DNA of 64,000 bases, taken from NCBI RefSeq assembly GCF_042186555.1, contig NC_133328.1, positions 331,446,539 through 331,510,538 on the forward strand, read 5' to 3'. Numbering within the stretch: position 1 is the first letter of the stretch; every line of letters begins with the position of its first letter. Below are positions 55,475-64,000 of the stretch, one piece after another. This stretch comes from Aquarana catesbeiana (taxonomy: Eukaryota; Chordata; Amphibia; Anura; Ranidae). Below the pieces are notes generated by a model. The model searched no databases. It was given only the letters and a program-made list of their open reading frames with translations, and was not told the origin of the DNA. The translations under genes were made by a program, and so were the position numbers.

Positions 55475-55779
55475 GGCTGTTTGGTCAATTGGTACTTTTT
55501 TGATCAATTGCCCACCAACAGATGTGGCGTCTTTGATATCCAAACATTGTTTTTAAGTGATCAACTGCTTTGTCATATTATGTGTTTTAAATGTATTAAA
55601 TAAAAACTATTTTTATGGATAAAGTTATATATGCTTTTCTACCTTAATGCACAAGCACCTTAAAAGTCCCTGTGGTCCCCCCCCCCCCGATTTCTTCTCT
55701 TCAGAATATATGGGATATGGTGCTAAATGTTGCCTAGATCTGTCCTTACTATTCTATTTGAGAAAAATTACCTGTTTTA

Positions 55780-56042
55780 AATTTTTTATAACAAACTATA
55801 AAAAAAAAGTTTGTTTTTTTTTAAATTCAGTCTTTTTACATTTTTTTAACAAAATAAAAACCGCAGAGGTGATCAAATACCACCAAAAGAAAGCTCTATT
55901 TGTGGGGAAAAAATGATAAAAATTTCATTTGGGTACAGTGTTGTATGACCGTGCAATTTTCATTCAAAATGCATCAACGCTAAAAGCTGAAAATTGGTCT
56001 GGATAGGAGGGTGGTTTAAGTGCCCAGTAAGCAAGTGGTTAA
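55780..56042 (+). mobile_element. piggyBac-related 3' end fragment
   Basis: AAATAAAAACCGCAGAGGTG and GATCAAATACCACCAAAAG match 7707-7745 of the large piggyBac element, and the fragment ends CAAGTGG directly before TTAA at 56039-56042. It is therefore the right end of a related non-autonomous copy. 55574-55780 holds the PLE outer flank and a C run at about 55676-55688. Confidence 0.75.
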
Positions 56043-56059
56043 TGACCCTCCCAGATAGT

Positions 56060-56230
56060 GTCTGTTGGTGCCAGATTGTCCGCCACCCTATCACAGTCAC
56101 ACTATAAGTCATTGATCACCTCCATTACATTATAGCACCTATAGCTGTGTAAATTCCAATATATCTTGTATACCATAGTTTGTAGATGCTGGAACTTTCA
56201 CAAATTAATATACTCTGTAAGTGTGTGTGT
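56060..56230 (+). mobile_element. Second piggyBac-related internal fragment
   Basis: AGCTGTGTAAATTCCA and CATAGTTTGTAGATGCTGGA match 7480-7520 of the large piggyBac element (AGCTGTGTAAATTCCAGAAA, TAGTTTGTAGACGCT). This internal piece lies after a terminal piece in the same direction, so two copies are abutted. 56230-56522 is unassigned. Confidence 0.6.
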
Positions 56231-56522
56231 TGCTATTAAATTATCCAGAAAACACATATACAAGATAAAAGCACTCGTAGACATGAGATATCAATATTAT
56301 TGATGTGGTAATTTTTAGCCAGCTTAGTAACTGGACAGGTTAAAAAACTGACCACTACTGTCTTTCCTTGAAAAATTTGTAGCAGATTTTTGTGCATGCC
56401 TTTATTTTTCCCTCTATTCAGTTACGCTTAACATTGCTATTTAGGGAGGCTGAAGCAAACTCGGGCGATTTAGAACCATTATATTATGGGCACAAGTTCA
56501 AGTGTTCTCTAGTATCTTAAGG

Positions 56523-57520
56523 CAGGGGTCCCCAACCTCAGGGCCTTGGATCGGTACTGGTCCATGCCCTGTTTGCAGCCGGTCCGCAAAGGCTGCACTG
56601 AAAATGGTACAGCGGGTGAGCAGAGAGATTACATCATTGTCTCTCCCCGCCTGCCTCACATTACCTCTGTTTCACCTTCTGACTGTGATAGGATGGCAGT
56701 ATAGCAACTGCGCATGTGCTGGTTTCCCCACTCTTGAATGCAGGATGCTCCGGATGCCATACCGCTGGGAGAGGATGCAAGAAGAGGGATACATGGAAGT
56801 GTTTTCACTGCAGAAAACCTTTACAAATAAGCCTTAAAGTGAAAAGCTGCATCTGGTGTTTGTGCTGGCAGGCTACAGTGGGAAGCGGGATCGAGTGGCA
56901 ATGGTGGCAAGTGACATGCTGCATCTGGTGGCTGGAAACGGTGGCAAGTAACACGCTGCATCTGGTGGCAGGTGTTGGTGGCAAGTGACATGCTGCATCT
57001 GGTGGCAGGCATCAGGGGCAAGTGACACGCTGCATCTGGTGGCAGGTGATAGTGGCAAGTGAAATGCTGCATCTGGTGGCAGGAAACAGTGGCAAGTGAC
57101 AAGTTGCATCTGGTGGCAGGTCACAGTGGCAAGTGACACGCTGCACCTGGTGGCAGATGTCAGTGGCAAGTGACACACTGCATCTGGTGCCAGGCAACGG
57201 TGGAAAGTGACAAGTTGAATCTGGTGCCAGGCAATGATGTCAAGTGACAAGCTGCATCTGGTGCCAGGCAATGATGTATCTGGTGGAAGGTCACAGTGGA
57301 AAGTGACACGCTGCATCTGGTGCCAGGCAACAGTGGCAAGTGACAAGCTGCATCTGGTTCCAGGCACGGGTGGCAAGTGATACACTCTGGGCTCCCACTG
57401 ATTCTGCATTATGGTGAGTTTAACTATTTTATTTTATATTACAATGTAATAATTTAAATAATGTGCTTTAATTATCCTGACAATAAACCATGGTGTTGTG
57501 ATGATTGAAGCCACTAACAC
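56523..57520. mobile_element. Zaphod/Tip100-like hAT repeat carrying a minisatellite
   Basis: The start CAGGGGTCCCCAACCTCAGG then GATCGGTACTGGTCC is the well-known end of Zaphod/Tip100-type hAT repeats of vertebrates. The distal part TATGGTGAGTTTAACTATTT and ATATTACAATGTAATAAT is also typical of their right half, but the terminal inverted end is missing. A 37-bp array fills the middle. Minus-strand frames across the array (56821-57409) are repeat artefacts. Confidence 0.65.
56920..57390. repeat. 37-bp minisatellite
   Basis: About twelve units with CTGCATCTGGTGGCAGG and GTGGCAAGTGACACG; spacing is 37 bp with one shortened unit near 57265. A variant with GGTGCCAGGCAA dominates the distal half, indicating local homogenisation. 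Confidence 0.95.
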
Positions 57521-57998
57521 CAGCCATTGCCCTGACAAATCACCCACAACCATGGCAAACATGACTAAATGCATATATGGGATGACCTGAGCAAATTTAA
57601 GGAATTCTTGGTATTTTATAAAGGAGTTCAGACTCTAATAAAGTTGATAGTTGCTGTAGGGAGATCACTCTGCTCTACCAAAGAAGACACATGAAGACAG
57701 CTGTGTCACTTCTCTAGCATCTTCACATACAGTGCCTTGAAAAAGTATTCATACCCTTAAAATTTTCCACATTTTGTCATGTTAGAACCAAAAACGTAAA
57801 TGTATTTTATTGGGATTTTATGTGATAGACCAACACAAAATGGTACATAAATGTGAAGTGGAAGGAAAATTATGAATGGTTTACATTCTTTTGACAAATA
57901 AATATCTGAAAATTGTGGCATGCATTTGTATTCAGCCCCTTTACTCTGATACCCCTAACTAAAATCTAGTGGAACCATTTGCCTTCAGAAGTCACTTA

Positions 57999-59640
57999 CA
58001 GTTAGGTCCATAAATATTGGGACATCGACACAATTCTAATCTTTTTGGCTCTATACACCACCACAATGGATTTGAAATGAAACGTGCAAAATGTGCTTTA
58101 ACTGCACAATTTCAGCTTAATTTCAGGGTATTTACATCCAAATCAGGTGAATGATGTAGGAATTACAACAGTTTGTATATGTGCCTCTCACTTTTTAAGG
58201 GACCAAAAGTAATGGGACAATTGGCTGCTCAGCTGTTCCATGGCCAGGTGTGTGTTATTCCCTCATTATCCCATTTACAAGGAGTAGATAAAAGGTCCAG
58301 AGTTCATTTCAAGTGTGCTGTTTGCATTTGGAATCTGTTGCTGTCAACTCTCAATATGAGATCCAAAGAGCTGTCACTAACAGTGAAGCAAGCCATCATT
58401 AGGCTGAAAAAAACAAAACAAACTCATCAGAGAGATAGCAAAAACATTAGGTGTGGCCAAATCAACTGTTTGGAACATCCTTAAAAAGAAAGAATGCACG
58501 GTGAGCTCAGCAACACCAAAAGACCCAGAAGACCACGGAAAACAACTGTGGTGGATAACTGAAGAATTCTTTCCCTGATGAAGAAAACACCCTTCACAAC
58601 AGCTGGCCAGATCAAGAACACTCTCCAGGAGGTAGGTGTATGTGTGTCAAAGTCAACAATCAGGAGAAGACTTCACCAGAGTGAATACAGAGGGTTCACC
58701 ACAAGATGTAAACCATTGGTGAGCCTCAGGAAGGCCAGATTAGAGTTTGCCAAACAACATCTAAAAAAGCCTTCACAGTTCTGGAACAACATCCTATGGA
58801 CAGATGAGACCAAGATCAACTTGTACCAGGGTGATGGGAAGAGAAGAGTATGGAGAAGGAAAGGAACTGCTCATGATCCAAAGCATACCACCTCATCAGT
58901 GAAGCATGGTGGTGGTGGTGTCATGGCGTGGGCATGTATGGCTGCCAATGGAACTGGTTCTCTTGCATTTATTGATGATGTGACTGCTGACAAAAGCAGC
59001 AGGATGAATTCTGAAGTGTTTCGGGCAACATTATCTGCTCATATTCAACAAAATGCTTCAGAACTCATTGGACAGCACTTCACAGTGCAGATGGACAATG
59101 ACCTGAAGCATACTTCGAAAGCAACCAAAGAGTTTTTTAAGGGAAAGAAGTGGAATGTTATGCAATGGCCAAGTCAATCACCTGACCTGAATCCGATTGA
59201 GCATGTATTTCACTTGGTGAAGACACAACTGAAGGGAAAATGCCCCAAGAACAAGCAGGAACTGAAGACAGTTGCAGTAGAAGCCTGGCAGAGCATCACC
59301 AGTGTTGAAACCCAGCATCTGGTGATGTCTTTGCGTTCCAGACTTCAGGCTGTAATTAACTGCAAAGGATTTGCAACCAAGTATTAAAAAGTGAAAGTTT
59401 GATGGATGATTGTTAATCTGTCCCATTACTTTTGGTCCCCTAAAAAGTGGGAGGCACATATACAACCTGTTGTAATTCCTACACCGTTCACCTGATTTGG
59501 ATGTAAATACCCTCAAATTAAAGCTGAAAGTCTGCAGTTAAAGCACATCTTGTTCGTTTCATTTCAAATCCATTGTGGTGGTGTATAGAGCCAAAAAGAT
59601 TAGAATTGTGTCCATGTCCCAATATTTATGGACCTGACTG
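57999..59640 (+). mobile_element. Tc1-like element B, complete with TA duplication
   Basis: It begins CAGTTAGGTCCATAAATATT and ends AATATTTATGGACCTGACTG, with TA on each side (57997-57998, 59641-59642). Terminal inverted repeats are about 200 bp, including CACCACAATGGATTTGAAAT and its complement. Length 1642 bp, the usual size for Tc1 elements. It carries one transposase gene. Confidence 0.95.
58356..59387 (+). pseudogene. Tc1-like DD34E transposase (one frameshift, one stop)
   Basis: ATG at 58356 starts MRSKELSLTVKQAIIRL; a frameshift near 58415 moves the helix-turn-helix REIAKTLGVAKSTVWNILKK into another frame, and a TGA stop follows near 58559. From 58578 the frame is open to 59387. It has the second HTH (SKSTIRRRLHQSEY), FWNNILWTDETKINLY with the first Asp, FTVQMDNDLKHTSKATKEFF with the second Asp, and WPSQSPDLNPIEHVFHLVK with the Glu. 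The usual QDNDPKHT box is altered at MDNDLKHT. The catalytic triad is intact but the N-terminus is broken. Confidence 0.93.
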
Positions 59641-59787
59641 TAATTAGTAAATAGAGTCCACCTGTGTGTAATTTAATCTCAGTATAATTACAGCTGTACT
59701 GTGAAACCCTCAGAGGTTTGTTAGAGAACCTTAGTGAACAAACAGCATTAGGAAGGCCAACAAATACACCAGACAGGAAAATCATCA

Positions 59788-60991
59788 CAATTTACTACGG
59801 CATAAAGTCCTTATATAGACATAACATATATAGAAGAAATTCTTGATTGCTATGAATGTTCATAATTATCAATCACCACCGTGCTTCTCTTTAGACACTG
59901 CTAAATTGTGCACACCTCCACCTGCTATTACATCTGCTCACCTCAACAATGAGTCAGACAGACTCAAATATAGATCAACAAGAAAGAACTTATGAAGCAG
60001 ACACTTTGCTCTAATTACATATAGCTATAGACAGATAGGGGTAATGCCCAAGTGGAATCTGCCTACAGATGCTAAAACTTGCTAACATCCAGAGTAATAT
60101 GGGTGGATGTGTTCCTCTGAATTAGGGAGCATAACACAAAACAGGGGTAGAAGGCAAAAAGAATTCTTCAATGAGGAACCGGCATGTTTAGCAAAAATAT
60201 AAATGTTTAATATAGAAAAAATGATACCACATATACACCAGATAGTGTCAACAAAGTTTGACAATAAATGAACCAGTAACCACCACTACCAATTAAAATA
60301 GACAACGTTGTCTAAAAAACAAAGAACAACATACAGATGGCCACCACAACACATACAGACACACCTAATTGGCCAGCTGGACTTAAAAAGTCTCATGTAT
60401 AGTATATCTAGCTGAAAAATGAGAAGCCAATGGGTGACGGTATGCAGCCTTGGATGAAGGGGAGTCCGCAATGTACACTGCCGATGGCAGGCCTGGGTTT
60501 GACTACAGGTAAGTGTGCAAACTATGAGGGTTGCTGGTAGTAGCACTGACAAGTGGATATCAGCCGCAGCAAGTGGCATGCATGAGCGGCTGTGTCAGTG
60601 CTGGGCAGAGGTGCAGGGGAGGATGGTGTGCCTGTGTAACTTTAAATAAACGACAACAGCGTGTGGAGTGATGCGATCTCACCAGACCATAGGCATCCGG
60701 GTACAGCAGGTAAGTTGGACAGTCCAATCCTCCTCAAGCTAAATCATCCTCTGGTCAAAGTAAGGTGGCTGATAAGTCCGTGTGAATAAATGCCCGCCTG
60801 GTAAATGGAAGTGGAGGAACGTAGTGGCGTACCGCCTGCTTGCGGAATGAAGCCACAGTTACTTCCGGATTCCGTGCTGTGGGGCTATCGGCGGACTTTC
60901 AGCAGGGCTTAAGCGGCTTCAGCAGTAGCGAATCAGATCCCCGGGGCTGGTGGGTGGATCTGTACGGGTGCTACATCGAACGTGATGGCGT
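59788..60991 (-). other. Probable 3' non-coding tail of a Penelope-like element
   Basis: No gene is supported. The stretch lies directly downstream (minus strand) of the GIY-YIG fragment and hammerhead-like motif and starts where Tc1 element A is cut off, so I infer a PLE tail that inserted into Tc1 A. The ATTAAACATTTATATTTTTG text near 60195-60215 (minus) resembles a retroelement end. Confidence 0.4.
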
Positions 60992-61034
60992 CATGCTGAC
61001 GCGTTTCATCCGTAAAGGATTTCTTCAGAGCATG
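60992..61034 (-). ncRNA. Hammerhead-ribozyme-like motif (best in window)
   Basis: On the minus strand: CATGCT (stem I), CTGAAGA, extra A, ATCC (stem II), TTTAC loop, GGAT (stem II), GAAA, CGCG (palindromic stem III), TC, AGCATG (stem I). Stem I pairs over six bases and stem II over four with no mismatch. The TC before the cleavage site is the common H17=C choice. It lies 3' of the GIY-YIG gene on the same strand. The CGCG stem is too short alone, which fits the dimeric action reported for PLE hammerheads. Confidence 0.8.
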
Positions 61035-61223
61035 CGCAGTAATTGCAGTAGGCGGCTTAAATAACAATATCAGTTGAAGACGTAAGTACGTCAACTAGCC
61101 GTTGTCTAGGCAACTGCACAACAGATAGACAGCCATTCAAATCAAAAGACAACAACAAATAATAATAATGGAATGGGCCCGTCCGTGGGTGCAGCAACAC
61201 CACCAAATATGTTTAAGTGGAGA

Positions 61224-61239
61224 GGGGGGGGGGGGGGGG
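61224..61239. repeat. Poly-G run in a G-rich tract
   Basis: Sixteen consecutive G, followed by AGAGGGGGG and AGAAGGGAAGGAAG. It could form G-quadruplex DNA or be an alignment/sequencing weak point. Confidence 0.9.
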
Positions 61240-61336
61240 AAGAGGGGGGAAAGAAGGGAAGGAAGAAGATATGATTATCCGAATATTAAAATAAATAGGG
61301 CAATGACGGAGAGGCATGAGAATTTTCCTCCGATGG

Positions 61337-61858
61337 CTATGATGTAAGGAATACTGATAAATTACATTCATTGTTTAACCCATGTGGGGACATACTGTCA
61401 AGGGTATATATCCACATTTTTTCTTTCTGGCAGAGAATCCTGTCGAAGTCACCCCTTCTAAGGGGGAGGTTTAATTTGTAGATACCCTTGACAGTAAGTC
61501 CCGTGGGATCCCCACCATGATGATCAAGGAAATGTAGGGGGATGGGACGCTCATCATCCTTACTGAGGATGCTCTGCACGTGTTCACTGATCCTGATCCT
61601 GAGTTTCCTTTTTGTTTTCCCCACATATTTTTTGCCACATGGGCATGTGATCATGTAGACCACTCGTGTGGTATTACAGTTGATAAAGTTGTGAATTCTA
61701 AACTGTTTCTCACCATCAGAACCAGTGAACACGTCAGTGCGCTCCACATACTTGCATATACTGCATCTACCGCATTTGAACATACCTTTTAAAGGTGGAA
61801 GTTGTGTAAGCCAATTTTGACTGTGTGACCTGAAATATTCGGAATGAATCAGGTGGTC
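61337..61858 (-). pseudogene. Penelope-like GIY-YIG endonuclease fragment (inverted copy)
   Basis: On the minus strand the reading begins near 61858 with LRDHLIHSEYFRSHSQNWL, the linker after the PLE RT, then CGRCSICKYVE (Cys pair), TTRVVYMITCPCGKKYVGKT, the GIY-YIG module with a VVY form, and RIRISEHVQSILSK. FDRILCQKEKMWIYTLDSM carries the conserved Glu. The frame from 61783 to 61337 is uninterrupted. The RT that should precede it is missing because another PLE copy starts head-to-head at ~61860. Confidence 0.88.
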
Positions 61859-61863
61859 CCTGA

Positions 61864-62632
61864 GATTCCGAGAACGTCAGAGCCGCTCGCGAAAAAACAG
61901 AGGGAGGAGCAATAGCTCAGCCAACACCAAGGCCACCCGTAAACAATATTCCTCCACGGATAGTGACAGCGAACGCAGAGACCTCTCGGTGACTTTTTTA
62001 GAGAGGGACCAGTCACCAACAGACAATCCCCCAACTACCGCAGGGAAGAACCAAGCAATAGGAAAAGGGAGGATACCCCCAGATTCACCCCCAGGTCATC
62101 AGGGAAGAACAAGGGAAATTCGCAAAAGCCAGAGACAGGTGAGGAAGAAAACACACAGGACATAGGTATGCAGAAATCAACAGAGGACTCCCCCACAGAC
62201 ATGAAGGTAGTTAACCTGACCAACTTCCCCCTGAACCAACATCATCTTTCCCTACTTAGCAAGGGTCTCTCCTTCTCCCCCAAATCAGGGATGAATGAGT
62301 TTGAAGTGTACAAGGACATCTCCCTCTATCTAAGAAAAGTCCTCTTTAGATACTGGCATCTATATAAACACACTGAGACTAAACAGGACTCCCAGAATAA
62401 AGAGGAAAGGGAGGCCTTGGATGCACTTGTTTTACTTCTATTAGAAAATGAGGACTCTGATTCTGACTCTGAGATACCCCCAATGCAGGTTGCCCTTGCC
62501 CGCCCCGCCAACCTATCCATCAAATCGGACAAAATGCCCCCCTTGTCCAAACACAAAGCCATCGAATTTTTCCTGGCACAGGTTAAAAGAGACCTATCTA
62601 AAGGTCAATTGGAAATACAAGGGTATAGATAA
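61864..62632 (+). pseudogene. Penelope-like protein, N-terminal domain
   Basis: An open reading from 61864 to about 62160 is Arg/Ser-rich (RQSRSRKNRGRSNSSANT, STDSDSERRD) and ends in a stop. A second frame, best from 62168 (MQKSTEDSPTDM), contains HHLSLLSKGLSFSPKSGMNE, the conserved PLE motif just before the RT, and EVYKDISLYLRKVLFRYWHL. A frame change at about 62605-62612 then links it to the RT frame. Two small shifts thus separate the parts; whether they are mutations or assembly errors cannot be told here. Confidence 0.75.
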
Positions 62633-64000
62633 CCTCACCAGAGATGAGAGAAAGGCCCTAAAAGAACTAGAGGAGACCCCCGGTATTGTAATTAAGGGCA
62701 GTGACAAAGGGGGTAACCTGGTCCTCCTCACCGAGGATCAATATGAAAATGAAGTACTTAGACTCCTAAGTGATAAACTTACTTATCACAAACTTGATAT
62801 AAATCCCTTCCCCGCCATTATCAATGAACTGAACTACCAGCTGAGTTTAGCTATGGAGGAAAAATTAATTAACAAAAAGGAGTTCAATTTTCTTAAGGTG
62901 TCTCAGTTCAACACACCCACCTTTTACATTATACCGAAGCTCCATAAATCCCTAACCAATCCCCCCGGTAGGCCCATCGTGTCGGCAGTGAATGGTCCCC
63001 TTGAAAAAACGGGTAAATTCATTGATGCACTAATCAAGGAATTGGTATTTGACCTGCCCTCATATGTACAGGACACTGGGCATGTATTATCCCATCTAGA
63101 GAACGTGGTCCTACCGGAGGGATCTATGTTGGTTGGGATTGATGTTGAATCCTTATACACATCAATTCCCCATACCTGGGGATTGAAAGCAACTCATTTC
63201 TTTCTTGAAAAGAAATTTCCAGATCTGGGACATCAAAATGAGTTTATTTGTGATATGCTCAAATTTCTATTGGAGCATAATTGCTTCCAGTTCATGGGGT
63301 CTTATTATCGACAAATCAGGGGCACCTCGATGGGGGCACCATGGGCTCCATCTTATGCATGCCTCCACCTTGGCATGTGGGAGGAGGAGTGTGTCTACCA
63401 TTCGTCGATGTACCTCAGCCATAGTCGCCTCTGGCTGAGGTACATCGATGATGTATTTATGGTCTGGGCGGGTACAGAACAGGAACTGGTGTTGTTCATG
63501 GATGAACTCAACACCAACGACAGAAATATTAGGCTTACCTACACAGCCCATCAACACACCCTCTCCTTTTTGGACCTCACCCTTACCGCCAACGATGGGA
63601 GGATCAGTACCAAAACGTACAGAAAACCCACAGCAGCGAATACGCTCCTCCAGGCAACAAGTGATCATCCTAGATCGCTGATCAGGGGTATACCTGTGGG
63701 CCAGTTCCTCCGTATTCGCAGAAACTGCTCCACACAACAAGATTTTGACATTGAAGCTAGGGACCTATATGGTAGATTCCGAGACAGGGGTTATTCCCAT
63801 GGGGCTATCAGAACAGCCAAGAAAAGAGCTGCTCAGACTGATCGACAACAACTCCTTATTAGAAAAAAACCTAAGGCATTTAATGATAACTATGGGCCCC
63901 CCAGGATCATTACCAAGTACGGTTCCCAATGGAAACAAATTCGGACCATACTTGGTAACCACTGGCACATCCTCTCAGACTCCCCTGTATTGGGTGAAAT
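62613..64000 (+). CDS. Penelope-like reverse transcriptase, open to the window edge
   Basis: The frame with codons starting at 62628 has no stop through 64000 (over 450 codons). It reads DNLTRDERKALKELEE, IVIKGSDKGGNLVLL, FYIIPKLHKSLTNPPGRPIV, GIDVESLYTSIPH with the first catalytic Asp, IRGTSMGAPWAPSYACLHLG, WLRYIDDVFMVWAG with the catalytic Asp pair, TLSFLDLTLTAND and VGQFLRIRRNCS, the full PLE RT series. It is one of the least damaged coding regions in the window. A GIY-YIG domain should follow beyond the edge. PLE RTs are related to telomerase RT (family knowledge). Confidence 0.92.

Larger units (their letters stand above)
51679..55573 (+). mobile_element. Penelope-like element, 5'-truncated, between ~800-bp inverted arms
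   Basis: Segment 51679-52465 is the reverse complement of 54762-55573 with minor differences: ACAAAGCAGTTGATCACTTA at the left edge matches its complement at the right edge, and CACAGCCTCTGTGTAAGTGA matches the inner edge. Between the arms are an RT remnant and a GIY-YIG endonuclease (52475-53830) and a 3' non-coding part. Each arm has a hammerhead-like motif. PLEs commonly carry such terminal repeats, often with inverted partial copies (family knowledge). The left arm sits inside a LINE. The 53831-54761 stretch is non-coding with a GC-rich part (54440-54735). Confidence 0.88.
57730..59787. mobile_element. Tc1-like element A, interrupted by Tc1 element B
   Basis: CAGTGCCTTGAAAAAGTATT at 57730, preceded by TA (57728-57729), is the start of a common vertebrate Tc1-like element. 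Its sequence runs to 57998, is cut by element B (57999-59640), and continues after the second TA at 59641 with AATAGAGTCCACCTGTGTG and AAACCCTCAGAGGTTTGTTA. It breaks off near 59787 without its other half. Confidence 0.8.
61859..64000 (+). mobile_element. Penelope-like element, 5' part, running off the window
   Basis: It begins exactly where the inverted GIY-YIG fragment ends and proceeds through an Arg/Ser-rich leader, the PLE N-terminal domain and a full RT. The RT frame is open to base 64000, so the endonuclease and 3' terminal repeat lie outside. Its 5' border against the inverted copy resembles the arrangement of the PLE at 51679-55573, where an inverted downstream piece also precedes the coding part. 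Confidence 0.88.

Noticed and set aside
56920..57390. CRISPR-like array (37-bp repeats)
   Set aside because: Units are directly contiguous with no spacers; it is a minisatellite within a hAT repeat.
56821..57409. Cys/His-rich minus-strand frames that could be mistaken for zinc-finger proteins
   Set aside because: They are translations of the 37-bp array in shifting frames; spacing does not match a real zinc finger.
1..64000. A host defence or metabolic gene cluster
   Set aside because: All long frames that I can recognise belong to transposable elements; no cluster of unrelated host-type genes is present.

Overview
This window looks like amphibian nuclear DNA, most likely a ranid frog. It is almost wall-to-wall transposable elements and I recognise no host gene, rRNA, tRNA, CRISPR array or bacterial operon in it. 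The organism call is inference. It rests on the mixture of vertebrate element classes and on terminal motifs I associate with frog genomes (TGCCGCGTACACAC Harbinger MITEs, TTAACCACTTG piggyBac ends, TAGGGATGAGC hAT ends). Almost every coding region is a decayed transposase or reverse transcriptase; intact frames are rare.

Layout. 1-10350: a DIRS/Ngaro-type tyrosine-recombinase retrotransposon (Gag, RT, RNase H, tyrosine recombinase, SGNH hydrolase), split at a TTAA by a 6.07 kb piggyBac element (1825-7892). 10500-11420: an old hAT relic. 11877-18068: two copies of a non-autonomous GC-rich repeat that share an end with a hAT family; around and between them lie a Tc1 fragment, an L1 relic and unassigned DNA. 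18453-23940: hAT copy 1 (minus strand), with a 59-bp array beside its 3' end and an 88-bp array in its 5' leader. 23940-26067: unassigned. 26081-29827: an L1 insertion (minus) with target-site duplication (TSD) but no RT domain. 30332-30769: a Harbinger MITE. 30850-31100: probable Penelope relic. 31612-36380: hAT copy 2 (minus), carrying a short Penelope-like insertion and a 36-bp array. 37230-43893: a complete L1-type insertion (plus) with a 15-bp TSD. 44048-45800: MITEs and a broken Harbinger element. 47194-49904: three non-autonomous elements. 50736-51678: CR1/L2-like LINE 3' end. 51679-55573: a 5'-truncated Penelope-like element (PLE) between ~800-bp inverted arms. 55780-56220: piggyBac fragments. 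56523-57520: Zaphod/Tip100-like hAT repeat with a 37-bp array. 57730-59787: a Tc1 element nested in another Tc1. 59788-64000: two PLE segments joined head to head; the second runs off the window with an open RT frame.

The most interesting signal is a set of hammerhead-ribozyme-like motifs in the PLE sequences. The best are at 60992-61034 (minus), 55435-55474 (plus) and 51777-51816 (minus). All keep CUGANGA, a pairing stem II, GAAA, a 4-nt palindromic stem III and a pairing stem I, and all share an extra A before stem II. Both PLE loci also begin with an inverted downstream segment fused to their 5' side. Hammerheads in PLEs are established knowledge; the specific copies, their shared extra A, and a 135-bp ribozyme-like insertion with its own 13-bp TSD (31653-31787) deserve follow-up.

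Functionally the window records waves of insertion: TTAA-targeted piggyBac, TA-targeted Tc1, TTA-targeted Harbinger, and L1 target-primed insertions. All calls are from motif reading alone; family names are at clade level and boundaries without a TSD are approximate.
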